Made by a program: the position numbers and the translations under genes
DNA from: Streptomyces sp. NBC_01408
GTDB taxonomy: Bacteria; Actinomycetota; Actinomycetes; Streptomycetales; Streptomycetaceae
Direction of reading: 5' to 3'
DNA: 64,000 nt
NCBI RefSeq assembly: GCF_026340255.1
Contig: NZ_JAPEPJ010000001.1
Location: 4,371,501 to 4,435,500, forward strand
Notes under the pieces: model-generated
What the model was told of the DNA's origin: nothing
What the model saw: only the letters and a program-made list of their open reading frames with translations
The model's database searches: none
Shown: positions 17,685 through 25,478 of the stretch, one piece after another
How the letters are laid out: each line of letters starts with the position of its first letter
Position numbering within the stretch: the first letter of the stretch is position 1

Positions 17685-18794
17685 TCAGCCGGCCTGGGCG
17701 AACTCGTTCGCGAGGCGGGGGATGTAGTCGGCGAGGGCGGGGGCCCAGCAGCCGTAGGTGTGGTCGCCCTTGCAGGTGGGCGACAGGGCGGAGCCGTTGC
17801 CGTAGTTGACGAAGCGGTTCGGGATGCCCAGTTGGTTCAGGCGGTTCGCGACGTTGGTGGAGGCGACCGCCGTCTTGCCGTCGATCAGACCCTGGTTGCC
17901 GGTGTAGAGGGTGACCCCGGTGTTGGCGAGCTTGCCCAGGTTGGCGAGCGAGGCGGGGTTGACCTCGTTCCAGATCCGGTCGTTGAAGATCGCGTACGGC
18001 GAGCCGAAGATCGCGTCGCTGTCCACCACCGGCCCGTAGCCGGTGCAGTTGCCGGTACCCGAGGTGGTGGAGGCGCACCACGCGCCGGTCAGGTTGAGCT
18101 CCGTGGCCAGCACCGCGGCACGGACTTCCCACAGGCCGAAGTCGATGCCCCCGGACAGGGAGGCGACGCGCCCGAACAGGTCGGGGCGGGCCTGGGCGTA
18201 GTGCAGGGCCCCGAAGCCGCCCATGGACAGGCCGACGACCGCGCGGTGGCCGCGGTCGGGCAGGGTCCGCAGGTTGGCGTCGATGAAGGGGACCACCTGC
18301 AGGAGGTGGAAGGTCTCCCAGTTGGCGGCGCCCTCGGCGGTGTTCTGCATGCGCCAGTTCGCGTACCAGCCCTTCAGGCCGCCGTCCGGTACGACGGTGA
18401 TCATCCGGTCGTCCCGCAGGGCCGGGGCCGCGGCGGCGTCGTTCACGTTGCCGCCACCGCCGTGCAGGAAGTACGTCACCGGCCAGCGCTTGCCCGGCTC
18501 GGCGTAGTAGCCGCTCGGCAGGAAGACGCGTACCTTGTGCCGGCCGGAGAGCTGCGGCGTGGTGACGGTGAGGGTGAAGTCGGTCTCGGAGCGCACCTCG
18601 GTGGCTCCGGCGACCTGGGTCAGACCCTGCCCGTCGGTGAAGGCCGGGATCGTGGGGGCGTCGGCGACGCCGGCGGCGTGGGCCGCGGAGCCGGTGAGAG
18701 CGGTCGCCGCGACCGCCGCCACGGCGGCGGCGGTCAGCGCGGTGGCCCGTATCGCGGCGCGGAAGCCGGCCGCGCCGGTGAGCAGGGATCGCAC
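17685..18794 (-). CDS. Secreted esterase of the antigen-85/esterase D type
   Basis: 369 aa from GTG at 18794. The signal peptide has a long alanine-rich core ending near AHAAG (residues 35-45). The alpha/beta-hydrolase domain has YFLHGGGG for the oxyanion region, the nucleophile in GLSMGGFG, and a late GDHTYGCWAP with the catalytic His. The family acts outside the cell on acyl esters; many Streptomyces members were annotated as tributyrin esterases. It is paralogous to the Tat-exported esterase at 22904-23890. The serine hydrolase gene upstream ends 50 bases before it, so they may form an operon. Confidence 0.82.
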   Translation of the reverse strand: MRSLLTGAAGFRAAIRATALTAAAVAAVAATALTGSAAHAAGVADAPTIPAFTDGQGLTQVAGATEVRSETDFTLTVTTPQLSGRHKVRVFLPSGYYAEPGKRWPVTYFLHGGGGNVNDAAAAPALRDDRMITVVPDGGLKGWYANWRMQNTAEGAANWETFHLLQVVPFIDANLRTLPDRGHRAVVGLSMGGFGALHYAQARPDLFGRVASLSGGIDFGLWEVRAAVLATELNLTGAWCASTTSGTGNCTGYGPVVDSDAIFGSPYAIFNDRIWNEVNPASLANLGKLANTGVTLYTGNQGLIDGKTAVASTNVANRLNQLGIPNRFVNYGNGSALSPTCKGDHTYGCWAPALADYIPRLANEFAQAG

Positions 18795-18844
18795 GGTGGT
18801 TCTCTCTTCTGTGAGGCTGGTCTTGTGGCGGGTCAGGGGCAGGG

Positions 18845-19999
18845 TCAGGACGGCGTCTCGCACAGGGCGCTGGTCAGGGTCTTGTACATCTGCGCGCCCG
18901 GGACGTTCGTGGCGAGATGCGCGTTGGTCATGACGGAGGCGTGCCGCCCGTCCTCGGTCACGAGCGTCTGCGAGTAGTAGCCGGGGACGGCTCCATCGTG
19001 CCCCCAGGCCGTGCCGCCGCAGGGCAGGGCGATCTTCAGCATCCCGAGGCCGTAGCCGTTCCCCGAGCCGGGCTGCCCGAGCTCGAAGGTCTTCTCCATC
19101 TCGGCGAGGTTCGCGGGCGACAGCGCCGTGCCGTCGACGATGGCCTGGTAGAAGGCGGTCATGTCCCGGAGCGTGGAGATGACGGCGCCGGAGGCGTAGA
19201 AGGTGGACGGTTCGAACGCCGTCCCGTCCAACCAGAAGAAGAACGAGCCGATCCGGGTACCCCGGTAGCCATGGATCGCCGGGCTCGGCACGGCGCGGTC
19301 CGTGGGGGCGGGGAAGCGGGTGTGGGCCAGGCCGAGCGGCTGGATCACCTGCTGGGTGACGGCCTGGTGCAGGGGCAGGCCGGTGATCTTCTCGATCAGC
19401 ATGCCGAGGATCTCGTAGTTGGTGTTCGAGTAGTGGAAGGCGGCGCCCGGCTGGGAGGCCGGAGGGAAGCGCAGTCCGTCCTTCACCAGGGCCGCGAGGG
19501 TGTACGAGCCGTCCGGGCGGGCCTGCGCGAGCGGGAGGCCGTTCACCGGTATGCCGCTGGTGTGCTGGAGGAGGTGCCGGACGGTGATCCGGTTCCCGTC
19601 GTGGCCGTTCACGGAGACCACACCGGGCAGGTGCTGCTCGATGGGGTCGTCGAGGCCGATCCCGTTCGCCTCCGTGAGCTTCAGTACGGCGACGGCGGTG
19701 AAGGTCTTCGACTGGCTCCCGACGCGGTAGTACTCGTCCGGGCCGATCGGATCGTTGGTGTTGATGGTGGCCGTGCCGGTGGAGAGGTTCCACGAGGCGT
19801 CGCGGGTCCCCGCGTACACGCCCGCCCCGGGACCGCCGCCGGCCTTGAGCTCGTTCAGGGCCGCGAGCGTGGCGGAGTGGTCCACGGTCGCCTGGGCCGG
19901 GGTCTGCGCCTGGGCCTGTGCCGCCGTGGGCACCGCCAGGAGAGCACCGGCCACACCGAGGACGAGCGAGAACCGTAACGCGGTCAGCTTCAACTTCAT
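18845..19999 (-). CDS. Secreted serine hydrolase, class C beta-lactamase/DD-carboxypeptidase family
   Basis: 384 aa, ATG at 19999. The Sec signal peptide ends near AQAQAQ (residues 28-32). The SxxK motif is SQSK with Ser95 and Lys98, the second motif is YSN (in FHYSNTNYEI) near 190, and the third is HDG in WGHDGAVPGY near 325. Family members are DD-carboxypeptidases, esterases or D-aminopeptidases in the cell envelope. Codon 8 (19978-19976) is TTA, which predicts dependence on bldA tRNA and late expression. It is the likely first gene of an operon with the esterase. Confidence 0.88.
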   Translation of the reverse strand: MKLKLTALRFSLVLGVAGALLAVPTAAQAQAQTPAQATVDHSATLAALNELKAGGGPGAGVYAGTRDASWNLSTGTATINTNDPIGPDEYYRVGSQSKTFTAVAVLKLTEANGIGLDDPIEQHLPGVVSVNGHDGNRITVRHLLQHTSGIPVNGLPLAQARPDGSYTLAALVKDGLRFPPASQPGAAFHYSNTNYEILGMLIEKITGLPLHQAVTQQVIQPLGLAHTRFPAPTDRAVPSPAIHGYRGTRIGSFFFWLDGTAFEPSTFYASGAVISTLRDMTAFYQAIVDGTALSPANLAEMEKTFELGQPGSGNGYGLGMLKIALPCGGTAWGHDGAVPGYYSQTLVTEDGRHASVMTNAHLATNVPGAQMYKTLTSALCETPS

Positions 20000-20087
20000 C
20001 GAACCTGCTCCTCGTGGAGGGAATCGCCTGCCGGAAGTGCCGGAAGTGCCGGAAGGGGAAGGGCTTCGACGTGCGTCGCCATCGGGC

Positions 20088-20558
20088 TCAGGACCAGCTC
20101 TGGTACGGAAGGCTGTTGCACGCCCAGGTACGGAAGCCCTGGGAGCTGTCGTCGATGCAGCGCGAGGTGTGCTGGTTCTGGAAGCGGACGGTGCCGTCGT
20201 CCCAGACCTTGATCCACCAGCTCTGCTCCGGGCTGGAGTTGCAGACCGCGGTGCGGAAGCCGCTGTTGGTGTCCTCGATGCAGCGGCCGGTGTTGATGTT
20301 CATCAACTGACGCGTCCCGTCACCCCAGACGTGCACGCTCCACTGCTGCGGATTCGAGCCGTTGCAGCTCCAGGTGCGGAAGCCGTTGCTGGTGTCGTCC
20401 ATGCACCGGCTCGTGGCCTGGTTCTGGAAGGACTGGACGGCGTCGTACGTCCTCGCCTGGCCGGCAGGGCCGGAGGTGGCGGCCAGGGCGCCGGTCGCCG
20501 GGGTGAGGGAGGCGAGGGCAAGGGCCCCGCCGAGCAGAAGCGTTGTCGTGACGCGCAT
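20088..20558 (-). CDS. Secreted ricin-type carbohydrate-binding protein
   Basis: 156 aa, ATG at 20558 with AAGGAG 10 bases upstream. After a signal peptide (residues 1-27) the mature protein has three consecutive beta-trefoil repeats of about 40 residues with the pattern QNQxTSRCxDDxSxGFRTWxCN, three times. No catalytic domain is attached, so it is a free-standing lectin-like module. Three copies make one complete trefoil. It lies in the secretome block and is followed by a strong terminator only after the next gene, so it may share a transcript with the serine hydrolase. Confidence 0.8.
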   Translation of the reverse strand: MRVTTTLLLGGALALASLTPATGALAATSGPAGQARTYDAVQSFQNQATSRCMDDTSNGFRTWSCNGSNPQQWSVHVWGDGTRQLMNINTGRCIEDTNSGFRTAVCNSSPEQSWWIKVWDDGTVRFQNQHTSRCIDDSSQGFRTWACNSLPYQSWS

Positions 20559-20654
20559 GTGATCCGTCGTCTCCTTCGTGTCCGTGGGACTGGCTGGGCC
20601 ACAAACTAGGAGTCGAGGGAGGGGGCAGGGCACCCGGAACTATCCGGAGTGACA

Positions 20655-20690
20655 GCGGGGCCGGAGCTCCAGGCGATGCCCCGGCCCCGC
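20655..20690 (-). terminator. Hairpin downstream of the NlpC/P60-propeller gene
   Basis: GCGGGGCCGG (20655-20664) pairs perfectly with 20681-20690 around a 16-base loop; outer TGACAG/CTGTCA arms lengthen it. It lies 12 bases past the stop at 20703. Confidence 0.8.
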
Positions 20691-20702
20691 CGCCCACCAC
20701 TG

Positions 20703-22304
20703 TCAGTTGATCGCGGGGCCGGGGCCGTTGAGCCACGCCCACTGGGCCCAGTCGGAGAAGCCGGTCTGCCAGGTGTGGTAGACGCCCGCATGGCTGGTCC
20801 CGAAGACCTCGATGCGGCCGTCGGCGTTGGTGGCGGCGGTGATGTCTGTGCCGCCGGTGCCGATGGTGACCCAGTCACTGAAGGGGGCATTGATCCCGGT
20901 CTGCCAGGCGTGGACGGCGATCTCATTGCTGATCGCGAAGACCTCCACCCGGCCGTCGGCGGTGCGCTCGCTGGTGAGGTTCGAGTTGGCCGGGCCGCCG
21001 GTTCTTACCCAGCCTGACCAGGAGGCTGGGCTTTCCTGGTATCGGTGGAAAATGGCCTCCGGTCCGGAGGCGAATACCTCAAGACGCCCGTCGGCATTGT
21101 GGTCCACCGTCAGATCGTGGCCGCCGCCTCCGAAATGTTCCCATGCGGACCAGCCACCGTTGGGGGCGAGCTGGTACTGGTGCTCGAAAACCTTGCCGTT
21201 GAGAGCGAATACCTCAAGGCGCCCCTCGGGGGACTTCCCCATTTCCAGACGGGCGTCGACGGGACCACCACCGGTGAATTCCCAGCCCGACCAGCCGGCG
21301 TTCGGCGCGGTCTGGTATCGGTGGTACACGCCCTTCGGGCCGGAAGCGAAGACCTCGATACGGCCGTCGGCATTCGTTCCGGCGGCGATATACCGACCAC
21401 CGGTGCCGAATCCCTGCCAGCCGGACCAGTCCCTGGATGGACCGGTCTGATAGATGTGCTGGGCCATGTCGCCGTTGATCGCCAGCAGCTCCAGCCGACC
21501 GTCGGCGTTGGGCACGATCGTCATCTGCGCGTTTCGCGGACCGCCGAGCGGCCGCCAGGCCGACCAGCCGCCGTTCACCTCGGTCTGCCAGGCGTGGTAC
21601 ACCCCGTCAGCTCCGGCCGCGAAGGTCTCCAGCCGGCCGTCGGCCGACCGTGCCGACACCACACGGCCCGTCTCAGCCGGGCTGACGGCGTGGTGAGAAG
21701 GAGCCTCGGCAACCCTCTTGTAGCGGTACGGACTGGCGGTGAACAGGCCCCCACTCGTGGTGTAGTTGATCGGCCGCTCATATCTGACGGACCCTGCCCC
21801 GCCCATCTCCTCCATGGTGAAGAAGCGCGTGTGCTCGTGGTTGGCCCAGCCGGCGAACAGCACGACATGTCCCGCGTCGCCGCCGGTTCCCGGCCCGAGA
21901 GTGCCGACGGCGTCACCGGGCTTCAGATCCTCCCAGGCGATCAGGTCCAGGAACTCGGGCAGGGTGACCGTACTGGGGGACGAGGACAAGTGCAGTGCCA
22001 TGGAGACGAAGCCCGAGCAGTCGGTGCGGTAGTGCCTGCCTTCCAGGTCCGGGTGGGAGTCGTCCTGGTTGTAGTAGACGTTCAGATCCACCCAGTGCTG
22101 GGCACGGAGAAGGATCTCGTCGCGGGTGATCGGGCCGCCCACGTCCGACTGGATGGGCTGGGCGGAGCGGAGACCGATGCCGTTTCCGGCGGCACTGGCC
22201 CCGGATCCCGTCGCGAGGACGTTTGCGCCTGCGAGGGATATCGCAGCCGAAAGTCCACCGGCGGCTCTGAGAAGCGCTCTGCGGGAGGGATGGTGTGCGC
22301 TCAC
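20703..22304 (-). CDS. Tat-exported NlpC/P60-like hydrolase with seven-bladed PLL-type propeller
   Basis: 533 aa from GTG at 22304 (AGGAG 8 bases upstream). The N terminus has a twin-arginine signal (SRRALLRAAGG). Residues 55-205 form an NlpC/P60 or amidase-like domain with Cys96 in DCSGFV and His146 in GHVVLFAG. From residue 215 on there are seven copies of a roughly 47-residue blade with the core ADGRLEVFA and W-SGW, the signature of tectonin/PLL-like lectin propellers. I infer a secreted peptidoglycan-active enzyme held to a sugar target. The propeller is a diverged relative of those at 24463 and 25944. Confidence 0.85.
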   Translation of the reverse strand: MSAHHPSRRALLRAAGGLSAAISLAGANVLATGSGASAAGNGIGLRSAQPIQSDVGGPITRDEILLRAQHWVDLNVYYNQDDSHPDLEGRHYRTDCSGFVSMALHLSSSPSTVTLPEFLDLIAWEDLKPGDAVGTLGPGTGGDAGHVVLFAGWANHEHTRFFTMEEMGGAGSVRYERPINYTTSGGLFTASPYRYKRVAEAPSHHAVSPAETGRVVSARSADGRLETFAAGADGVYHAWQTEVNGGWSAWRPLGGPRNAQMTIVPNADGRLELLAINGDMAQHIYQTGPSRDWSGWQGFGTGGRYIAAGTNADGRIEVFASGPKGVYHRYQTAPNAGWSGWEFTGGGPVDARLEMGKSPEGRLEVFALNGKVFEHQYQLAPNGGWSAWEHFGGGGHDLTVDHNADGRLEVFASGPEAIFHRYQESPASWSGWVRTGGPANSNLTSERTADGRVEVFAISNEIAVHAWQTGINAPFSDWVTIGTGGTDITAATNADGRIEVFGTSHAGVYHTWQTGFSDWAQWAWLNGPGPAIN

Positions 22305-22903
22305 AACGGGCTCCTGGTCGGTAGCGGTACGAGGCACTTACGGAAAAGGGGACCCGCCGCGGTCGCGCTGGGTCACAGTTGTGATCGCGCTGAAAGCTAC
22401 CGAGAGGGACACGGCCCGGGGATCCGGAGAATTACGGATGGTCACCCGCGGCCCCTCCCGCTAAGGCTCGCGACGCTTTGCCCAAGTCTGTTCTTCCCGT
22501 GTGGGCGCCCTCGGTGATCAGGCCTTCAAGCAGGGCGGGAAGACACCGGTGTCCCGCCAGACGCGGAAGCGTTCGTAGACGGCGGCCCAGGGGCCGAACT
22601 CGGCAGGCATCTCCCGCCACTGTGCACTGGAGCGGACCGCCAGATCACCCCCTCGAACTGCTCCCGCAACCGCTCCGGGTGCGGGCCGTACCTACCGACC
22701 GGCAGCTACGGCTCGATGAACTTCCACTGAGCATGGGTGAGTTGCCTTCACGGCATCAGACAGGCCCTAGAGGACGCGAGCCGGTTCTGTCAGTCCGTAA
22801 GGTTCCGGATACTCCTCCCGGGCGGGGATCGCTAGCCTCCCAACCGCCGGTGCCGCTGGGACGGCAGCCGGATCCCCAGCCAGCTCGCCCACAGGAGGTC
22901 ACC
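22305..22903. other. 599-base gap holding a transposase scar
   Basis: This gap separates the leftward NlpC/P60-propeller gene from the rightward esterase operon. It contains the IS5-type remnant (22480-22756), a TCACA-GT-TGTGA palindrome at 22373-22384 that could be an operator for the leftward gene, and presumably promoters on both sides. No intact gene is seen. Confidence 0.6.
22480..22756 (-). pseudogene. IS5-family (DUF4096-type) transposase fragment
   Basis: Read on the minus strand from 22756, the translation gives the N-terminal part of a typical Streptomyces IS5-like transposase: LTHAQWKFIEP, then LPVGRYGPHPERLREQFEGV, then after a frameshift AQWREMPAEFGPWAAVYERF and LLEGLITEGA. It carries in-frame stops (TGA at the third codon, TAG after IEP), an insertion of a few bases near 22633 and loses homology after 22482. 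It is a dead, truncated insertion sequence; no terminal repeats or target duplication could be seen. Confidence 0.8.
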
Positions 22904-23890
22904 TTGACCACGCAGAACCCCACCCGCAGGAGCATCCTCAAGTCCGCCGGCGGGCTCACCGCCGCGGTGGCCCTGGGAGCCGGCGGCGTTCTCGCGTCGG
23001 CGTCGGCGGCCTCGGCGGTCGGCGACGGCTTCGGCCTGCACATCACGGAACGCGGCGAGCAGGATCACCGGATGTGGTACTACCGGTTCCAGACCTCCGC
23101 CATCGGCGGCTGGACCCCGGCCGTCAACGTGCTGCTCCCCGACGGCTACCACACCAGCGGGCGCCGCTACCCCGTTCTCTACCTGCTCCACGGTGGCCTG
23201 GAGGACTTCATCACCTTCGACGCGCACCACGACATCCGGGGTCTGACGGCCTGGAAGGACCTCATCGTCGTGATGCCCGACGGCGGGCGCGCCGGCTGGT
23301 ACTCCAACGCGGTGAGCTCCAATGTCGGCGCCCGGAACTGGGAGCACTTCCACATCGAGCAGCTGATCCCGTGGATCGACGCGAACTTCCGCACCTACGC
23401 CGAGTACGAGGGCCGTGCCGTCTCCGGGTTCTCCATGGGCGGCTTCGGCGCCCTGAAGTACGCGGCCAAGTACTACGGCCACTTCGCCTCGGTCAGCGCC
23501 CACTCCGGCCCGGCCAACCTGCGCGGAGGCAATGGTGACGTGGTGACCCACTGGGCCAACGCCTCCTCCGCCGCGGTGGAACTGGGCGGCGGCAGCATCT
23601 ATGGCGTGCCCTTCTGGGACCAGGCCCGGGTCAGCGCGGACAACCCGTGCGAGCGCGTCGAGAGCTACCGGCACAAGCGGGTCTTCCTGGTCGCCGGCAC
23701 CAGCCCCCAGGACATCCAGGGTTACGCCAACGAGACCGTGGTGCTCGCCACCCAGCGGGAGTTCAAGTGGCACCTCGACCGCGCGGGCATCCCCTACGAG
23801 CAGCATGAGGTGGACGGCGGCCACTGGGTCCGCCGGAATCTGCTGCAGGACGACATCAACGGCGTCATCGACCGCCTGCGCAAGGCGTGA
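22904..23890 (+). CDS. Tat-exported esterase of the antigen-85/esterase D type
   Basis: 328 aa from TTG at 22904, chosen because a perfect AGGAGG lies 5 bases upstream and the twin-arginine signal (TRRSILKSAGG) follows directly. The alpha/beta-hydrolase shows LYLLHGG, the nucleophile in SGFSMGGFG, and the late His in DGGHWVRR. It hydrolyses or transfers acyl esters outside the cell; the substrate is not visible. The stop is 17 bases before the M23 peptidase start, so it opens the operon esterase-M23-lysozyme-GH. It is a paralogue of the Sec-exported esterase at 17685-18794. Confidence 0.85.
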   Translation: MTTQNPTRRSILKSAGGLTAAVALGAGGVLASASAASAVGDGFGLHITERGEQDHRMWYYRFQTSAIGGWTPAVNVLLPDGYHTSGRRYPVLYLLHGGLEDFITFDAHHDIRGLTAWKDLIVVMPDGGRAGWYSNAVSSNVGARNWEHFHIEQLIPWIDANFRTYAEYEGRAVSGFSMGGFGALKYAAKYYGHFASVSAHSGPANLRGGNGDVVTHWANASSAAVELGGGSIYGVPFWDQARVSADNPCERVESYRHKRVFLVAGTSPQDIQGYANETVVLATQREFKWHLDRAGIPYEQHEVDGGHWVRRNLLQDDINGVIDRLRKA

Positions 23891-23907
23891 CGGGGGGACC
23901 TCGCGTG

Positions 23908-25467
23908 ATGTCCGTCCTTTCCCGAGGCATGTCCGGGCTGCTGCCTGGGCGGGTGCTCGGGCTTCTTCTCGCGCTGACCGTGATCCTCGCACCGGGGCTC
24001 GCCGTCGCCTCACCGGCCGGGGCGCATGCCGCCTCCTCCCCGGTCCCGGCCCGGGCCGCCGGGTTCGCCGCCGCCTGCCCGGCCGCCGGCTACATCTCCC
24101 AGTACTACAGCTGGGAGCACAACGGCATCGACATCGCCAAGGACTACGGCGCCCCGATCTACGCGGTCGGCGACGGCGAGGTGACCATCTCGGGATACGA
24201 ACCCGGCTACGGGCAGTGGATCCGCATTCTGCACCCCGACGGCACCATCACCGAGTACGGCCACATGTACCAGCGGGATGTCCAGGAGGGCGACCGTGTG
24301 AGCGCCGGGCAGCAGATCGCGCTGATGGGCAGCGAGGGCCAGTCCAGCGGGCCTCATCTCCACCTTCGGGTCTGGGGGAACGCCGGCGCGTCTGTGCGTG
24401 TCGACCCGATTCCCTACCTGACGGAACGTGGCATCGACATGCCCTGCATACCCGGCAGTCAGCCTGGTCCGGCGCCGTTGGTGTATCCGGCGGAGTCGGG
24501 TCGTGTGGTGTCGGCGCGGTCGGTGGATGGGCGTCTTGAGGTGTTCGCGGCCGGGGCTGATGGTGTGCATCATGCGTGGCAGGAGAGCGCCAACGGTGCT
24601 TGGTCGGCGTGGGAGTTCATTGCGGGGCCCAGGGGTGCGGAGCTGGCGATCGGGCCGAATGCCGACGGCCGGCTTGAGGTGTTCGCGATCAATGGCCAGA
24701 TCCTCCAGCACCGCTACCAGAACCAGCCTTCCGGTGGTTGGTCGGGTTGGGAGGACTTCGGCGAGGGTGGCCGTGACATCGCTGTGGGTTCCAATGGCGA
24801 TGGCCGGCTTGAGGTGTTCGCCTCCGGTCCGGAGAACGTGTTCCACCGGTTCCAGGCGGCCCCCAACGGTGGCTGGTCGGGCTGGGAAGGGACGGGCGGT
24901 GGCCCGGGGAAGAGCCGTATCGAGCTGGCGAAGGCGCAGGACGGCCGGCTTGAGGTGTTCGCCCTCAATGGTGAGGTCTTCCGGCACCTCTATCAGACGT
25001 CCGTGAACGGTGGTTGGTCCTCCTGGGAGGACTTCGGTATCGGTGGTCATGATCTGACGGTCGATCACAACTTGGACGGCCGGCTTGAAGTGTTCGCCTC
25101 CGGGCCCGTCGGCGTCTTCCACCGGTACCAGAGCAGCCCTACCAGTTGGTCGGGCTGGCAGGAGACCGGTGGCCTCGCGAACTCGCAGTTGACGAGTCAG
25201 CGCACGGTGGACGGGCGGGTCGAGGTGTTCGCTCTCAACGGCAGTGATGCCCAGCACATGTGGCAGACCGGGGTGAACACCCCTTACGGCCAGTGGGAGT
25301 CCTTCGGTGCCGGTGGCACGGAGATCACCGCCGTGGCCAATGCCGACGGCCGGATCGAGGTCTTCGGGACCAATCCCACCGGGGTCTACCACCGCTGGCA
25401 GACCGGCTTCTCCACCTGGTCCCAGTGGGGCTGGCTCAAGGACACCGCCGGACCGGCAATCGACTGA
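23908..25467 (+). CDS. Secreted M23 metallopeptidase with seven-bladed PLL-type propeller
   Basis: 519 aa from ATG at 23908 (GGGGGGA 9 bases upstream; GTG at 23887, overlapping the previous stop, is possible). A signal peptide precedes an M23/LytM domain with the zinc ligands His71 and Asp75 (HNGIDIA) and His-x-His in GPHLHLR near 150-152. Enzymes of this family cut peptidoglycan cross-bridges or stems. Residues 187-519 are a seven-bladed lectin-like propeller (blade core DGRLEVFA) almost identical to that of the next gene. Presumably it binds a cell-wall or surface sugar and directs the peptidase. Confidence 0.88.
   Translation: MSVLSRGMSGLLPGRVLGLLLALTVILAPGLAVASPAGAHAASSPVPARAAGFAAACPAAGYISQYYSWEHNGIDIAKDYGAPIYAVGDGEVTISGYEPGYGQWIRILHPDGTITEYGHMYQRDVQEGDRVSAGQQIALMGSEGQSSGPHLHLRVWGNAGASVRVDPIPYLTERGIDMPCIPGSQPGPAPLVYPAESGRVVSARSVDGRLEVFAAGADGVHHAWQESANGAWSAWEFIAGPRGAELAIGPNADGRLEVFAINGQILQHRYQNQPSGGWSGWEDFGEGGRDIAVGSNGDGRLEVFASGPENVFHRFQAAPNGGWSGWEGTGGGPGKSRIELAKAQDGRLEVFALNGEVFRHLYQTSVNGGWSSWEDFGIGGHDLTVDHNLDGRLEVFASGPVGVFHRYQSSPTSWSGWQETGGLANSQLTSQRTVDGRVEVFALNGSDAQHMWQTGVNTPYGQWESFGAGGTEITAVANADGRIEVFGTNPTGVYHRWQTGFSTWSQWGWLKDTAGPAID
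24463..25467 (+). repeat. 1,005-bp direct repeat, copy 1 (propeller of M23 gene)
   Basis: This segment encodes the whole propeller of the M23 gene and aligns without any gap to 25944-26948, exactly 1,481 bases downstream. Most differences are silent third-position changes clustered in patches, and long stretches (for example around 24720-24860) are identical, which suggests recent duplication or gene conversion. The seven internal blades are about 144 bp each. Confidence 0.9.
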
Positions 25468-25478
25468 GGAGAAGGCAG

